DNA of 55,929 nt from Candidatus Competibacteraceae bacterium. Lineage in GTDB: Bacteria > Pseudomonadota > Gammaproteobacteria > Competibacterales > Competibacteraceae. The stretch covers positions 1-55,929 of the forward strand of contig RXIV01000013.1 of NCBI GenBank assembly GCA_003989085.1, written 5' to 3'. This document shows, in pieces, positions 17,188-25,723 of the stretch. The position numbers were made by a program, and so were the translations under genes. Position 1 is the first letter of the stretch. Every line of letters begins with the position of its first letter. The notes below the pieces were generated by a model, which saw only the letters and a program-made list of their open reading frames with translations, made no database searches and was not told the DNA's origin.

Positions 17188-18549
17188 ATGGCGGTGCCAT
17201 TGAGCGTGAGCGACGCGGCATTGCCGGACAGCAGCACGGCGCGGGAATGGATGAGCTATCGCGACCGGACTTGGGCGAGGATGGATACTCCGGAACAGCC
17301 AATGGTGGTGACGATTGTATTGCTGCTGACCGCGCCGCTTGATCAGACACGGCTGCGAGCGACGTTGCGCGACCGGCTGTTGCCGTTTACCCGATTCCGG
17401 CAACGCTTGGTCCTGGACGGCGCTCGCTACGTCTGGATCGATGATCCGGCGTTCAATCTGGATGCGCATTTACACTGGTCGCGGTTACCAGAACCGGCAG
17501 ATCAGCGGGTGTTGGAAGAACGCGTGGGCGAACTGTGCGGCGAGCCACTGGATTTTAGCCGGCCGCTATGGCGTTGCGTGGTGGTTGAGAACTACGGCGC
17601 AGGTGGGGCGCTGGTGTTTCGGATCCACCACTGCATCGCCGATGGCGTGGCGTTGCTACGAGTGTTTTTAACCCTTGCTGACCGGGGGCCGGAGCCCTCT
17701 TCGCCAATCGCCATTCGGGAAGAACGACGCGAACAGGCCCGGCTGGCGGCGAAAACCGCTAAGAGGTCGGCCCGCCCCTCCGGCTGGCTTCCGCGTCTGC
17801 GCTGGAACATGGCCTTCGCCGGAACATTGCTGCGGCAGTCGCTAATGGGACCCGATATCCATACCGCGTTACGTGGACGGTTGAATGGCCGCAAGCGGGT
17901 AGCTTGGGCAACGCCGATCCCGCTGGCGGAAATAGCTGTGATCCGGGAGCGGCTGGGTGGGCGAGTGAACGATGTGATGCTGACTGCAATCGCTGGGGCG
18001 TTGGGCCGCTATCTGGAGGCACGGGGCGGGTTGCGGCCCAAGCTGGCGGTGCGGGTGGTTGAGGCGGTCAATCTGCGGCCCTATCAGGATGAAATCCGCT
18101 TGGGTAACGAATTCGCAGTGATTTTCCTGACGTTGCCGCTGGATCTCGCTGATCCAGTCGCGCGACTGGCGCTGGTGCGGACGCGAATGGCGCAAGTCAA
18201 GGCGTCGCCGGAGGCAGTGGCCAATCTGGCGCTGATTGATTTGGTGGGTCGGCTGCCGGCCTGGCTGGAACGGGTCGTGCTGCGGCTGTACGGAATGCGG
18301 GGAACCTTGGTGATGACCAACGTGCCAGGGCCAGAACATCCCCTGTATCTGGCGGGTGCGCCGGTCGCGCGGGTGCTGGCCTGGGTGCCGCAAATCACTG
18401 GTATTGGCATCGGCGTTTGCGTGTTGAGTTACGCTGGGGCGATCACGGTCGGCATCGTTACCGATAGCGGCGTGATTGCCGATCCGTGGGAATTGGTAAC
18501 CGGCTTTGAGGCAGAAATAGCCCAATTGCGCACCCATGCCTTAGAATGA
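17188..18549 (+). CDS. wax ester synthase / diacylglycerol acyltransferase (WS/DGAT)
   Basis: 453 residues of the WS/DGAT family. The catalytic motif HHxxxDG is present as HHCIADG (147-153). PLW lies just before it (SRPLWR), and the C-terminal domain has the conserved MTNVPGPEHPLYLAG. The enzyme transfers fatty acyl groups from acyl-CoA to fatty alcohol or diacylglycerol, making storage wax esters or triacylglycerol, usually at the inner membrane face. It shares a short divergent promoter region with the UbiB-like gene. An acyl-CoA ligase is found further along (41174-42826), though not in the same operon. Confidence 0.9.
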   Translation: MAVPLSVSDAALPDSSTAREWMSYRDRTWARMDTPEQPMVVTIVLLLTAPLDQTRLRATLRDRLLPFTRFRQRLVLDGARYVWIDDPAFNLDAHLHWSRLPEPADQRVLEERVGELCGEPLDFSRPLWRCVVVENYGAGGALVFRIHHCIADGVALLRVFLTLADRGPEPSSPIAIREERREQARLAAKTAKRSARPSGWLPRLRWNMAFAGTLLRQSLMGPDIHTALRGRLNGRKRVAWATPIPLAEIAVIRERLGGRVNDVMLTAIAGALGRYLEARGGLRPKLAVRVVEAVNLRPYQDEIRLGNEFAVIFLTLPLDLADPVARLALVRTRMAQVKASPEAVANLALIDLVGRLPAWLERVVLRLYGMRGTLVMTNVPGPEHPLYLAGAPVARVLAWVPQITGIGIGVCVLSYAGAITVGIVTDSGVIADPWELVTGFEAEIAQLRTHALE

Positions 18550-18588
18550 GAATGCAAAGTTTAGCCGGCGGCCAGGAAGGAGCGGGAA

Positions 18589-21207
18589 ATGTACACTGCC
18601 TTTTTCGACTTTGAACGCAAACCCTTCAAACCGAAAGACCCGAAAGACTTTTATCACAATGCCAATTTTGACGCGGCCTCCGCCGATCTTCTGGACAGCA
18701 TCCGGGAGCGGCGTGGGTTCGCGCTGTTGACCGGCGAGTCAGGGGTTGGCAAAACCTGCCTTCTGCGCCGGTGTATGGCCGAGGCGGACGATATCCGCTT
18801 TGTGCTGCTGACCGATCCGAATCTCGATTTCCCCGACCTCCTCCAAGCCCTTTGCTCTGGCCTGAATTTGCCGGTGGAACCGGATAAAGCCAGACGGCAG
18901 CAGGCCCTGCTGGAGTTGCTTACCGCGCAGGCGCGTCGTCACCAGCCGGTTGCGCTGATCATCGATAATGCCCACCGGTTGCGCGTCAACGCCCTAGCCG
19001 GTCTGTGGGATTTCGTCCAAATCCCGGTGATTCCGGGTCAACGCCTGCAAGTTGTGCTGTCCGGGTTGCCAGATATCGAGGGCAAACTACGCCAACCTGA
19101 ATTGCAGCCGCTGCGCGAGGGCATCCTGACCCGCTGCCGCCTTGACCGGTTGAGCGAGGCCGAAGTGGGTCTGTATCTGGCCCAGCAGTTCGCAGCCGCC
19201 GGCGGTGGCAACCGCAATTTTTTCTCGCCTGCCGCTATTGAGCGGATGGCCCATCACAGCCAGGGCATACTGCGCGCCATCGCTGTCTTGGGTGATGCAA
19301 TCCTGCTGCTATCGAGTTTGTATTCAGAACGCGAGATTACCCCGGATTTAGTCAACGAAGCCGCCTTGAACTGTTTTCTCGGCGACCGGCCCACGCCGGC
19401 AGCGCAGACTGCCCCGGTGCTGACCGATAAGATTGAGGCAACGCCGGCGCCCAGCGCGGTCAACATCGATTTTGATCTGGATTTGCCCGAATCCGGCGCG
19501 ACTGGCGATATGAGCTTGCCCCGATTTGACTTTTCGTTTGATTTTGATCTGGAGGAAACCGCGCCTAGTAATGGGGCGAACACAACGCCGGCTCCCGCAC
19601 CGGTTGCCCCGGCGCCAGTCCCAGCCGCAGCGTCAGCCGCCGCATTGCACGTGGGCGAATTTTTACGTTGGCTGGATGAAATCGCTGGAAAACGGGCTTA
19701 TCGGACAGAGCGGGACCGGGCGGCGCTACAGTATTTCCGCAACCGTTATCTGCGGCTAGCGGACAGTGGCCCCCCGGAACGGGTGCAGGAATGCGAACAG
19801 CGCCTGACCCGGCTCAACGAGCGCCCGCAATCAGTGCTGGTCAGTCTGGCGGCGGCCTGGTCGGCCTCGGAATCGTCCGGTGTCCTGTGCGCCTTGCTGC
19901 TTAATCCAGGCTGGTGGCAATGCCGGGAAATTCGCCTGCGGTTTTCCAGCCCCGGCTTGCTATTCGCTAATAACGGACAATTACCGCCGTTGCGCTTGCT
20001 GGATGGCCGGGATGCCCAACCGATCTACCTGAACTATCAATCCTCTGGCGCGGATGCCGGAGCGACCGAGTTGACCCTGGAACTGGACCTGCGCGACCAC
20101 CGTGGGGAATGGCATTCCTTTGACAGCCCGTCGATTCAACTGGACAGTTCCGTAACCGCGCCTGATGGCGCCGGGTTCTGGCCGGATCCGGACCCGGAAA
20201 CGGCCGCCCCGTGGGCCGGGCTGGCCTTGGCTGGCGGTAAGCTGGCAGGAACGCCGCTGCTGGAGCTGACGACCAATACCGAGCGCAGCGCCTTGCTGCA
20301 AGCGGGCATTGCGCCAGGCGAGGGCTTTGAACGCGGCGCGCTGTTGACTCGGGCGCTGCTGCTGGCTACCGAGCCTGCCTATACCCCGGCCCGGATCGAA
20401 GTGGTGTCGCGTCCCTTCATGATTTTTGGCCGCCACGGTTCCGCCACTGCGTCTGGCTTCGGTGATTTCACCTTGGGCTTCGTGCCGGATTACAGTCAGA
20501 TTTCGCGTCTGCATTGCGTGGTCTGCGCTTTGGGTGACCAACTGGCGCTGATGCCGGCTAGCGATCAGGGGCCGACCTATACCGGACGCAATCATCGGCG
20601 GCTGGAACGAGGTCGCTGGGAGACGCTGGCAACGAACGATGATCTGGCTATTGGCGACTTGTACCAGCTGAAACTGACGCTGGCCTGGGACCGCAAGGGC
20701 GAAGGCGAAGCGCCGGTTTGGGATACTGGTGAGCCGCGCGACAAGTTTGGCCACTATCTGCTCGATTTGATCGAGGTGCTGCGACAGCGTGACCGGCAGA
20801 CCGGTAACGACGAACTGCGGACTGTGCTGGGCCTCCGCTACGCCCGACTGTTACAAATGCAGGATCGGGTCGCGGCGCTGAACGGGGTTGGTAATCCGGG
20901 TGCGCTGTTGTATGCCCGCTTTGAGCGCAACGACGAGGCCCGCCGGCAGATTGTTCACTACTACGTTCCCAAATGGTTGCCCATCGGCAATTCCGCCCAA
21001 GCCGGCCTGCGGATTGACGCCCCGGATATTGCCCCGCGCCATGCCGATTTGCTGTTCCGGGATGGGATGTACTGGATTCAGAACCTGGCGCGGCCAGGTT
21101 CGGTGCAGGTCGGTTGCCATGCGCTGGCGACCAATGAAACGCTGGTGCTGGAAACCGGTGATACGTTGACCATTGGCCCGGCGCACTTTGTGTTCGAGGC
21201 GTACTGA
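18589..21207 (+). CDS. ExeA/GspA-like AAA+ ATPase fused to two FHA-like domains
   Basis: 872 residues. The N-terminal 270 residues are an ExeA/GspA-type AAA+ ATPase (MYTAFFDFERKPF, Walker A GESGVGKT at 49-56, Walker B ALIIDNAH near 125). An acidic/Pro-Ala linker follows. The middle part (about 350-590) is not recognised. Two C-terminal regions look like FHA beta-sandwiches: about 605-690 (FMIFGRHG, then ISRLHCVV) and about 795-872 (WLPIGNSAQAG, IAPRHADLLFRDG, LETGDTLTIGP). FHA domains bind phosphothreonine peptides, though the classic Gly-Arg-Ser-His pattern is diluted here. No peptidoglycan-binding domain, as in ExeA, is evident. AAGGAG precedes the ATG. It is convergent with the sensor kinase gene, 7 bp away. 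Confidence 0.75.
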   Translation: MYTAFFDFERKPFKPKDPKDFYHNANFDAASADLLDSIRERRGFALLTGESGVGKTCLLRRCMAEADDIRFVLLTDPNLDFPDLLQALCSGLNLPVEPDKARRQQALLELLTAQARRHQPVALIIDNAHRLRVNALAGLWDFVQIPVIPGQRLQVVLSGLPDIEGKLRQPELQPLREGILTRCRLDRLSEAEVGLYLAQQFAAAGGGNRNFFSPAAIERMAHHSQGILRAIAVLGDAILLLSSLYSEREITPDLVNEAALNCFLGDRPTPAAQTAPVLTDKIEATPAPSAVNIDFDLDLPESGATGDMSLPRFDFSFDFDLEETAPSNGANTTPAPAPVAPAPVPAAASAAALHVGEFLRWLDEIAGKRAYRTERDRAALQYFRNRYLRLADSGPPERVQECEQRLTRLNERPQSVLVSLAAAWSASESSGVLCALLLNPGWWQCREIRLRFSSPGLLFANNGQLPPLRLLDGRDAQPIYLNYQSSGADAGATELTLELDLRDHRGEWHSFDSPSIQLDSSVTAPDGAGFWPDPDPETAAPWAGLALAGGKLAGTPLLELTTNTERSALLQAGIAPGEGFERGALLTRALLLATEPAYTPARIEVVSRPFMIFGRHGSATASGFGDFTLGFVPDYSQISRLHCVVCALGDQLALMPASDQGPTYTGRNHRRLERGRWETLATNDDLAIGDLYQLKLTLAWDRKGEGEAPVWDTGEPRDKFGHYLLDLIEVLRQRDRQTGNDELRTVLGLRYARLLQMQDRVAALNGVGNPGALLYARFERNDEARRQIVHYYVPKWLPIGNSAQAGLRIDAPDIAPRHADLLFRDGMYWIQNLARPGSVQVGCHALATNETLVLETGDTLTIGPAHFVFEAY

Positions 21208-21214
21208 CTACCAG

Positions 21215-22555
21215 CTACCCATCGGGTGGATGAGGCATCGTCGCCTCGGCCAAAAATCCGCCCAGGTCTTTGGAACGCCCCAGCCGCAAGACCCCGCCAT
21301 ACTGGCTGACGATATCGGCGGCAATCGCCAGCCCCAGCCCGTAGCCGGTCCGGGATTCATCGATCCGCGCTCCCCGTTGCCGCAGCAGTTCCAGTTGCTC
21401 CGGGGGACAACCCGGTCCGTCATCCTCGACCAGCAACCGGACCTGTTCCCGCTCGGCGTCGACCGTCAGTCGCGCTGTGGTTGCGGCCCATTCGCAGGCG
21501 TTGTTGAGCAGGTTGCCCAGCAATTCCAGCAGATCATCGCGGTCGCCGGCAAACAGGCTGTCGGGCGGGATCCGCGCCTCGATCCGTAGGTTGCCGCCGC
21601 GATGGATCAGGCGCAGGGTGGCGATAAGATCGGCGACTTCCTGGTTGAGCAACACCCGTTGGCCGGGATTGCCACCGCCGACGATCCGCGCCCGTTTCAT
21701 CTCGCGTTCGATTAGGGAGCGGATTTGCTGAGTCTGCTGGCTCACCTCTTGTCGCCAAAGGTCTGCTGTGCCCAGCGGAGGCGGTTGTTCAGTCAGTTGC
21801 GTCAGTGCGGTCAGCGGCGTTTTCAGTGCGTGGGCCAGGTTGCCAAGGGCGTGTCGAGCCCGTTGCTGGCGTTGACCCAACAACTCCAGCAATCGGTTGA
21901 GTTCCGTCACCAGGGGCCGCACTTCGTCTGGCGCGACGACCGGCAATTGCGGGATTTCTCCCCGGGCCAGTCGGGCCAGCTCGCGGCGAATCTGATCGAG
22001 TGGCGCCAGACCCCGTCGCACAATCAACCGTTGGATCAGCAGCAATCCGCCAAACAGGATCAGCGCAATCAGACCAAATTGCAGCAGCAGACGGCGGAGA
22101 CCAGCGCTCACCGGGCTGAAATCCTCGGTGGCGAGCAGGGTGACGGGCCGGCCCTGAACCTGGAAAGCACGGCCTACCAGTAGCAAGTGTTGACCTTGGG
22201 GTCCGTTGGCGAAGGTGCGGGTGAAGCGATCAGTGGCGAAGGGCGGCAGCGGCAGTTCGGCGTCCCATAGTGAACGGGAATAGAGTTCGACTCCGGCGCT
22301 TTCAATGCGGTAGTAATGGCCGGAATAAGGCTGGCGAAAGGTAGCATTGATCCGGTCAGCAGCGAGTTGTGGGTGACCGGCGGCGTCAAATTCCAGCGCG
22401 GCCAATAGCGTTTCTATATCGTGCTCTACTCGACTAGCGACAAAATCCTCAGCCAGTTGCCGTAGCGAGTAACCGCCAATAACGACCGCCAGCACCGTCA
22501 GCATCGCTAACACCACGATCAGGCCGGCGGACAGCCGGGTTTGTAGCGAGGTCAT
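21215..22555 (-). CDS. sensor histidine kinase, PhoQ/QseC-like
   Basis: 446 residues: membrane helix at 10-28, periplasmic sensor of about 125 residues, second membrane helix at 158-177, HAMP linker, H box with phosphorylated His242 ([13 protein letters not shown]), N box LLNNACEWA, then G boxes DDGPGCP and [10 protein letters not shown]. The sensor's ligand is unknown; PhoQ-like kinases respond to cations or peptides. Its ATG overlaps the response-regulator stop by 4 bp, so the two are translated together. Confidence 0.92.
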   Translation of the reverse strand: MTSLQTRLSAGLIVVLAMLTVLAVVIGGYSLRQLAEDFVASRVEHDIETLLAALEFDAAGHPQLAADRINATFRQPYSGHYYRIESAGVELYSRSLWDAELPLPPFATDRFTRTFANGPQGQHLLLVGRAFQVQGRPVTLLATEDFSPVSAGLRRLLLQFGLIALILFGGLLLIQRLIVRRGLAPLDQIRRELARLARGEIPQLPVVAPDEVRPLVTELNRLLELLGQRQQRARHALGNLAHALKTPLTALTQLTEQPPPLGTADLWRQEVSQQTQQIRSLIEREMKRARIVGGGNPGQRVLLNQEVADLIATLRLIHRGGNLRIEARIPPDSLFAGDRDDLLELLGNLLNNACEWAATTARLTVDAEREQVRLLVEDDGPGCPPEQLELLRQRGARIDESRTGYGLGLAIAADIVSQYGGVLRLGRSKDLGGFLAEATMPHPPDG

Positions 22556-23223
22556 CCCGCGTCAAGCCCGAAAACGTAACCTTGACCGCGTCGGGTGGCG
22601 ATCAGATCGCGGCCCAGCTTGCGGCGCAACCGGTTGATGTAGACCTCCAGCACGTTGCTGTCGCGCTCGGTGTCGAAATCATAGATATGCTCGGCCAGCC
22701 GGGACTTGGACAACACCTGGCCTGGATGCAACATGAAGTAGCGCAGCAGGCGAAATTCAGTCCCGGTCAGATCAAAGGTTTCGTCGGTGGCGAGAATCCC
22801 CACGGTTTGGGTGTCCTCGTCCAGCGCCAGTCCGGCAACCCGCAACGGGCCATGCGGCCGGGCAACGCCGCGCCGCAGCAGGGCTTGAAGGCGGGCAATC
22901 AGTTCGGGCGAGTGGAATGGTTTGCCAAGATAGTCATCTGCGCCGGCCTTGAAGCCATCAACCTTTTCATGCCAAGCATCGCGGGCGGTCAGAATCAACA
23001 CCGGCAGCGGGTTACCGGATTCCCGCCAGTGGCGCAGCACCTCCAGCCCTGGCCGGCCCGGTAGTCCCAAATCCAGCACCGCAATGTCGTAGGGTTCCGA
23101 CTCGCCCATAAATGTGGCGTCGATCCCGTTATTCGCCACGTCGACTGCAAAGCCGGTCTGCTCCAGATCAGCCCGCAAACGGCTGCTCAGGGTGGCGTCG
23201 TCTTCAACCAATAGCAGGCGCAT
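22552..23223 (-). CDS. OmpR-family response regulator (PhoP/QseB-like)
   Basis: Receiver domain with E7/D8/D9 and phosphoacceptor D51 (VLDLGLPG), conserved K101 (GKPF), then a winged-helix DNA-binding domain ending [15 protein letters not shown] and TRRGQGYVF. It is the partner of the kinase that follows. Start 23223 (MRLLLVEDD) is the family N-terminus. An in-frame ATG at 23235 overlaps the stop of the PepSY gene, so coupling is possible either way. Confidence 0.93.
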   Translation of the reverse strand: MRLLLVEDDATLSSRLRADLEQTGFAVDVANNGIDATFMGESEPYDIAVLDLGLPGRPGLEVLRHWRESGNPLPVLILTARDAWHEKVDGFKAGADDYLGKPFHSPELIARLQALLRRGVARPHGPLRVAGLALDEDTQTVGILATDETFDLTGTEFRLLRYFMLHPGQVLSKSRLAEHIYDFDTERDSNVLEVYINRLRRKLGRDLIATRRGQGYVFGLDAG

Positions 23224-23234
23224 GGCGGCTTCCA

Positions 23235-23555
23235 TTATTTTTTTTCAAAGTGCCATAACTCGCCCGTTCGGGCGTCGTACTCGAATTCCCGCACTACGCC
23301 GTCTTCACCCAGCAGTTTGAGATCATAAATATGACGGCTCTGTTCAACTTCCAGCTTCGCTTCCAACAACTGGCCGTGCGGGTACCGCCGGCGGTGATTG
23401 GCGAGGATTGTTTCCAGCGACAGGATTTGGCCGGCGTTGCGCAGCTGGCGTAATTGATGGATTTCGTCATGATCGCGGTCGGCAAGCGCCGGCCCCGCGA
23501 CGAACCCGCCGACCGCCAGCAACGCGCCGGCAGCCAGCTTGAAGAGGAAGCGCAT
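23235..23555 (-). CDS. secreted PepSY-domain protein
   Basis: About 106 residues beginning [17 protein letters not shown], a signal peptide with likely cleavage after GPALA. A single PepSY-like domain follows ([19 protein letters not shown], then [19 protein letters not shown]). PepSY proteins are small periplasmic domains linked with protease inhibition or two-component sensing. It lies directly before the response regulator with overlapping stop and start (TAATG). A run of eight A precedes its stop codon. Confidence 0.82.
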   Translation of the reverse strand: MRFLFKLAAGALLAVGGFVAGPALADRDHDEIHQLRQLRNAGQILSLETILANHRRRYPHGQLLEAKLEVEQSRHIYDLKLLGEDGVVREFEYDARTGELWHFEKK

Positions 23556-23584
23556 CCACCCGATTCCGCAGACAGAGCCGGTTT

Positions 23585-24199
23585 TCAGGCCCGTTTGCGG
23601 CCGGTGATCATGGCGCGAGCCAGATTCTCGCGGTGCAACAGACTTTCCCAAACCACCCCAATCAAATGGCCGATGACCAGAATTATGGTGAAGTTGGCGA
23701 AAAACTCATGCACCTCCTTGAAAGCATCAATGGCGGCGTCGCTGCTGCCCGCCAGCAAACCGGCCAGCGGTCCCAGACCCTTTTCCGCGCCATACAGCAG
23801 CAGACCGGCGCTGACCGTAATGGTCAGACTCAGCAGCAGGATAATGATCATGGCTCCACCGGCGGGGTTATGACCGAGATGGCGCGGCGCTCGCAGGGTC
23901 AGCACGGCTTTGGTGTAGGTAAAGATCTTGCGTGGTCCGTAGATAAAGTCGCTAAACCGGGCGTAGCGTGGTCCGATCAAGCCCCAGATCAGTCGGAACA
24001 GCAGCAGTCCGACAATGGTGTAGCCAGCCCAAACATGGAAAGCTTGCAACCACTCTTCGGGCAAGAGTGATTCGCGAAGGGTTTCAAACCAGTCGCTCTG
24101 GCTACAAAAAGCGAAGACGAAGGCGAGAACCAAGGTCCAGTGAAACAGGCGAACCAGCGGATCCCAAACCGTGATTTCAGTCGTGGCGCGATCAGTCAT
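23585..24199 (-). CDS. cytochrome b561-family membrane protein
   Basis: 204 residues with four to five membrane helices of the di-haem cytochrome b561 / Ni-Fe-hydrogenase b-subunit type. It begins with the family signature VWDPLVRLFHWTLV, whose His is a haem ligand. Further histidines are in AFHVWAGY, EVHEFFANF and IGHLIGV. It should shuttle electrons between quinone and a periplasmic partner. It sits between two PepSY genes upstream of a two-component pair. The partner haem protein is not in the window. Confidence 0.88.
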   Translation of the reverse strand: MTDRATTEITVWDPLVRLFHWTLVLAFVFAFCSQSDWFETLRESLLPEEWLQAFHVWAGYTIVGLLLFRLIWGLIGPRYARFSDFIYGPRKIFTYTKAVLTLRAPRHLGHNPAGGAMIIILLLSLTITVSAGLLLYGAEKGLGPLAGLLAGSSDAAIDAFKEVHEFFANFTIILVIGHLIGVVWESLLHRENLARAMITGRKRA

Positions 24200-24285
24200 G
24201 GGTTTAAAGCGTCCGGTAGACCCTCCGCCGCCAGCTCGGCGCCTCGGCGACGGAGGGATTGGGTGCGGGGACTATGGATCAGGAA

Positions 24286-24606
24286 TTACTTGCTTTTTTC
24301 GTCGACCAAGGCGCCGGTAGCGATTTCATAGTACACCTCCCACTTCTTGCCATCATCGCCAGTGATTTTGATTTCCCAGGTCTTCTTACCCTTGTGGCTA
24401 TCCTCATACGCCTTAGTCACTTTGCCAGGATGCGCCTTGAGCGCCATTTCGGTGGCTTGTTCCTTGGTAATGGGGGCTGCTGGCGCAGTGGCCGCCATCG
24501 GCGCAGCCATTGGCGCAGCCGGCGTCTCGCCAGCGGCAAAGGCGCTGGCGGCAGTGAAGCTAACAGCGAGGGCGAGGGCGGTGAATAGCGGTTTACGAAT
24601 GATCAT
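24286..24606 (-). CDS. secreted PepSY-domain protein
   Basis: 106 residues: signal peptide MIIRKPLFTALALAVSF with cleavage near ASAFA, an Ala/Pro/Met-rich linker, then one PepSY domain (ITKEQATEMALKAHPGKVTK, WEIKITGDDGKKWEVYYE). It is the first gene of the minus-strand group PepSY, cytochrome b561, PepSY, regulator, kinase. The order suggests it is made with the electron-transfer and sensing genes. Confidence 0.85.
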   Translation of the reverse strand: MIIRKPLFTALALAVSFTAASAFAAGETPAAPMAAPMAATAPAAPITKEQATEMALKAHPGKVTKAYEDSHKGKKTWEIKITGDDGKKWEVYYEIATGALVDEKSK

Positions 24607-24695
24607 GGGAAAGCACCTTGGTTACGGGATTAAAGGATTAGAAATAGCGGTCCGGTCATCTGACTCCGCAGGGCTGATTCAGCCCCGCCAGTGAC

Positions 24696-24720
24696 CGTGG
24701 CCTCACTTATAAAGGCCACG
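24696..24720. terminator. hairpin between the PepSY operon and the next gene
   Basis: CGTGGCCT and AGGCCACG form an 8-bp stem with a 9-nt loop. No clear T run follows, so it may be a weak or factor-dependent terminator for the gene at 24819-25523. Confidence 0.35.
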
Positions 24721-24818
24721 CCTGAATTCAAACTGAAAGGGGTGATCATTCCCGCAGCCGCCGGCCATCCCACAACCCGCCACCGATCTGATTTATCCGG
24801 GTGGGTAATGGCGATTCG

Positions 24819-25523
24819 TCAGCGCCAGTAGAAATTCAATCGGGTTTGCCGGGCGCCATCAAGTCGAGCCGTTTGCCGCTGGGCTTGCCCCATTGTCTCC
24901 GCTTCCACCGTATAGGTTCCGGGCGGCAGGTCTATTAGGAACCAGGGACCTTTCGATTGAGCGGTCAGCGCCAATTCGCCGCGTCCGTCCAGCACATTGA
25001 CCCGGACATCAGCGACATAGCTGCCACTGCCCTGCATCGCAAACAGCAGGCGCAGGTTAAAACGGCTGGACAAGGCGTTGAGTTCGGCCCGCTCACCTTC
25101 GCCCACTCCGCCCGATACATAAGGAATCCCCCGATAGTGTTGAATAGCCAGCAGGTTATCAGGCGGCGACCAGTCAGAACTGGCCGCTTCTTCGCTCAGA
25201 TCGGGTGGTAATGCCTGAGTAGCCGGTTGCGGTAGTTCTTCGTAGCGGGTTTTCGGCGCGGGCGGTGGAGCGGACACCAGCGGCGGTTCCGGTGGCAGAT
25301 CTTCGTAGCGCAGTTTCGGAATGGGCTGCGTGTCGGCATCAGGCAACCGACGCGGCGTCTCCGGCAGGGCTGGCGCAGCTTGCTCTTCTTCCAGTGGCCG
25401 GCTGTATAGTTGAATTTCACCACTGACCGGTGGCGGATAGGAGGATTGTTGAGCATCGGCCAACGCCGGCACACTGCCGCTCAGCGCCAGCATTGTCCAA
25501 AACATCTTGCGGGTTCGTGTCAT
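24819..25523 (-). CDS. secreted proline-rich protein with C-terminal beta-sandwich-like domain
   Basis: 234 residues. The N-terminus looks like a signal peptide with cleavage after ALADA. Residues 30-115 are Pro/Glu-rich with a repeated motif (LRYEDLPPEP and TRYEELPQP). The C-terminal 110 residues contain VRVNVLDGRGELALTAQSKGPW and DLPPGTYTVEAE, a pattern of carboxypeptidase-regulatory-like beta-sandwiches in periplasmic or surface proteins. I do not recognise a named family. Translation starts at 25523 with GGAG upstream (tgaggagatttcagcc). It is a single gene upstream of the PepSY group on the same strand. Confidence 0.7.
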   Translation of the reverse strand: MTRTRKMFWTMLALSGSVPALADAQQSSYPPPVSGEIQLYSRPLEEEQAAPALPETPRRLPDADTQPIPKLRYEDLPPEPPLVSAPPPAPKTRYEELPQPATQALPPDLSEEAASSDWSPPDNLLAIQHYRGIPYVSGGVGEGERAELNALSSRFNLRLLFAMQGSGSYVADVRVNVLDGRGELALTAQSKGPWFLIDLPPGTYTVEAETMGQAQRQTARLDGARQTRLNFYWR

Positions 25524-25723
25524 GGCTGAAATCTCCTCAAGTTTTGATCGGCTCGAGTAACATCATTATGGACTCCCTTCCCCGCCGGCTGTTGCATCAA
25601 GGCCAATCCGTCCATCAGTTCTCGTGTCTCTGATGTCGGATGGCCGTTATGGTCAGTTTCCGGCATCCCTCCACGCGGGACGGCGAAGAGTATCTGCCGC
25701 ACCCTAAAATGCCGCCTGATGAA

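Noticed and set aside
24819..25523. TonB-like protein
   Set aside because: The Pro-rich stretch is similar, but it has a cleavable-looking signal peptide and no TonB C-terminal motif.
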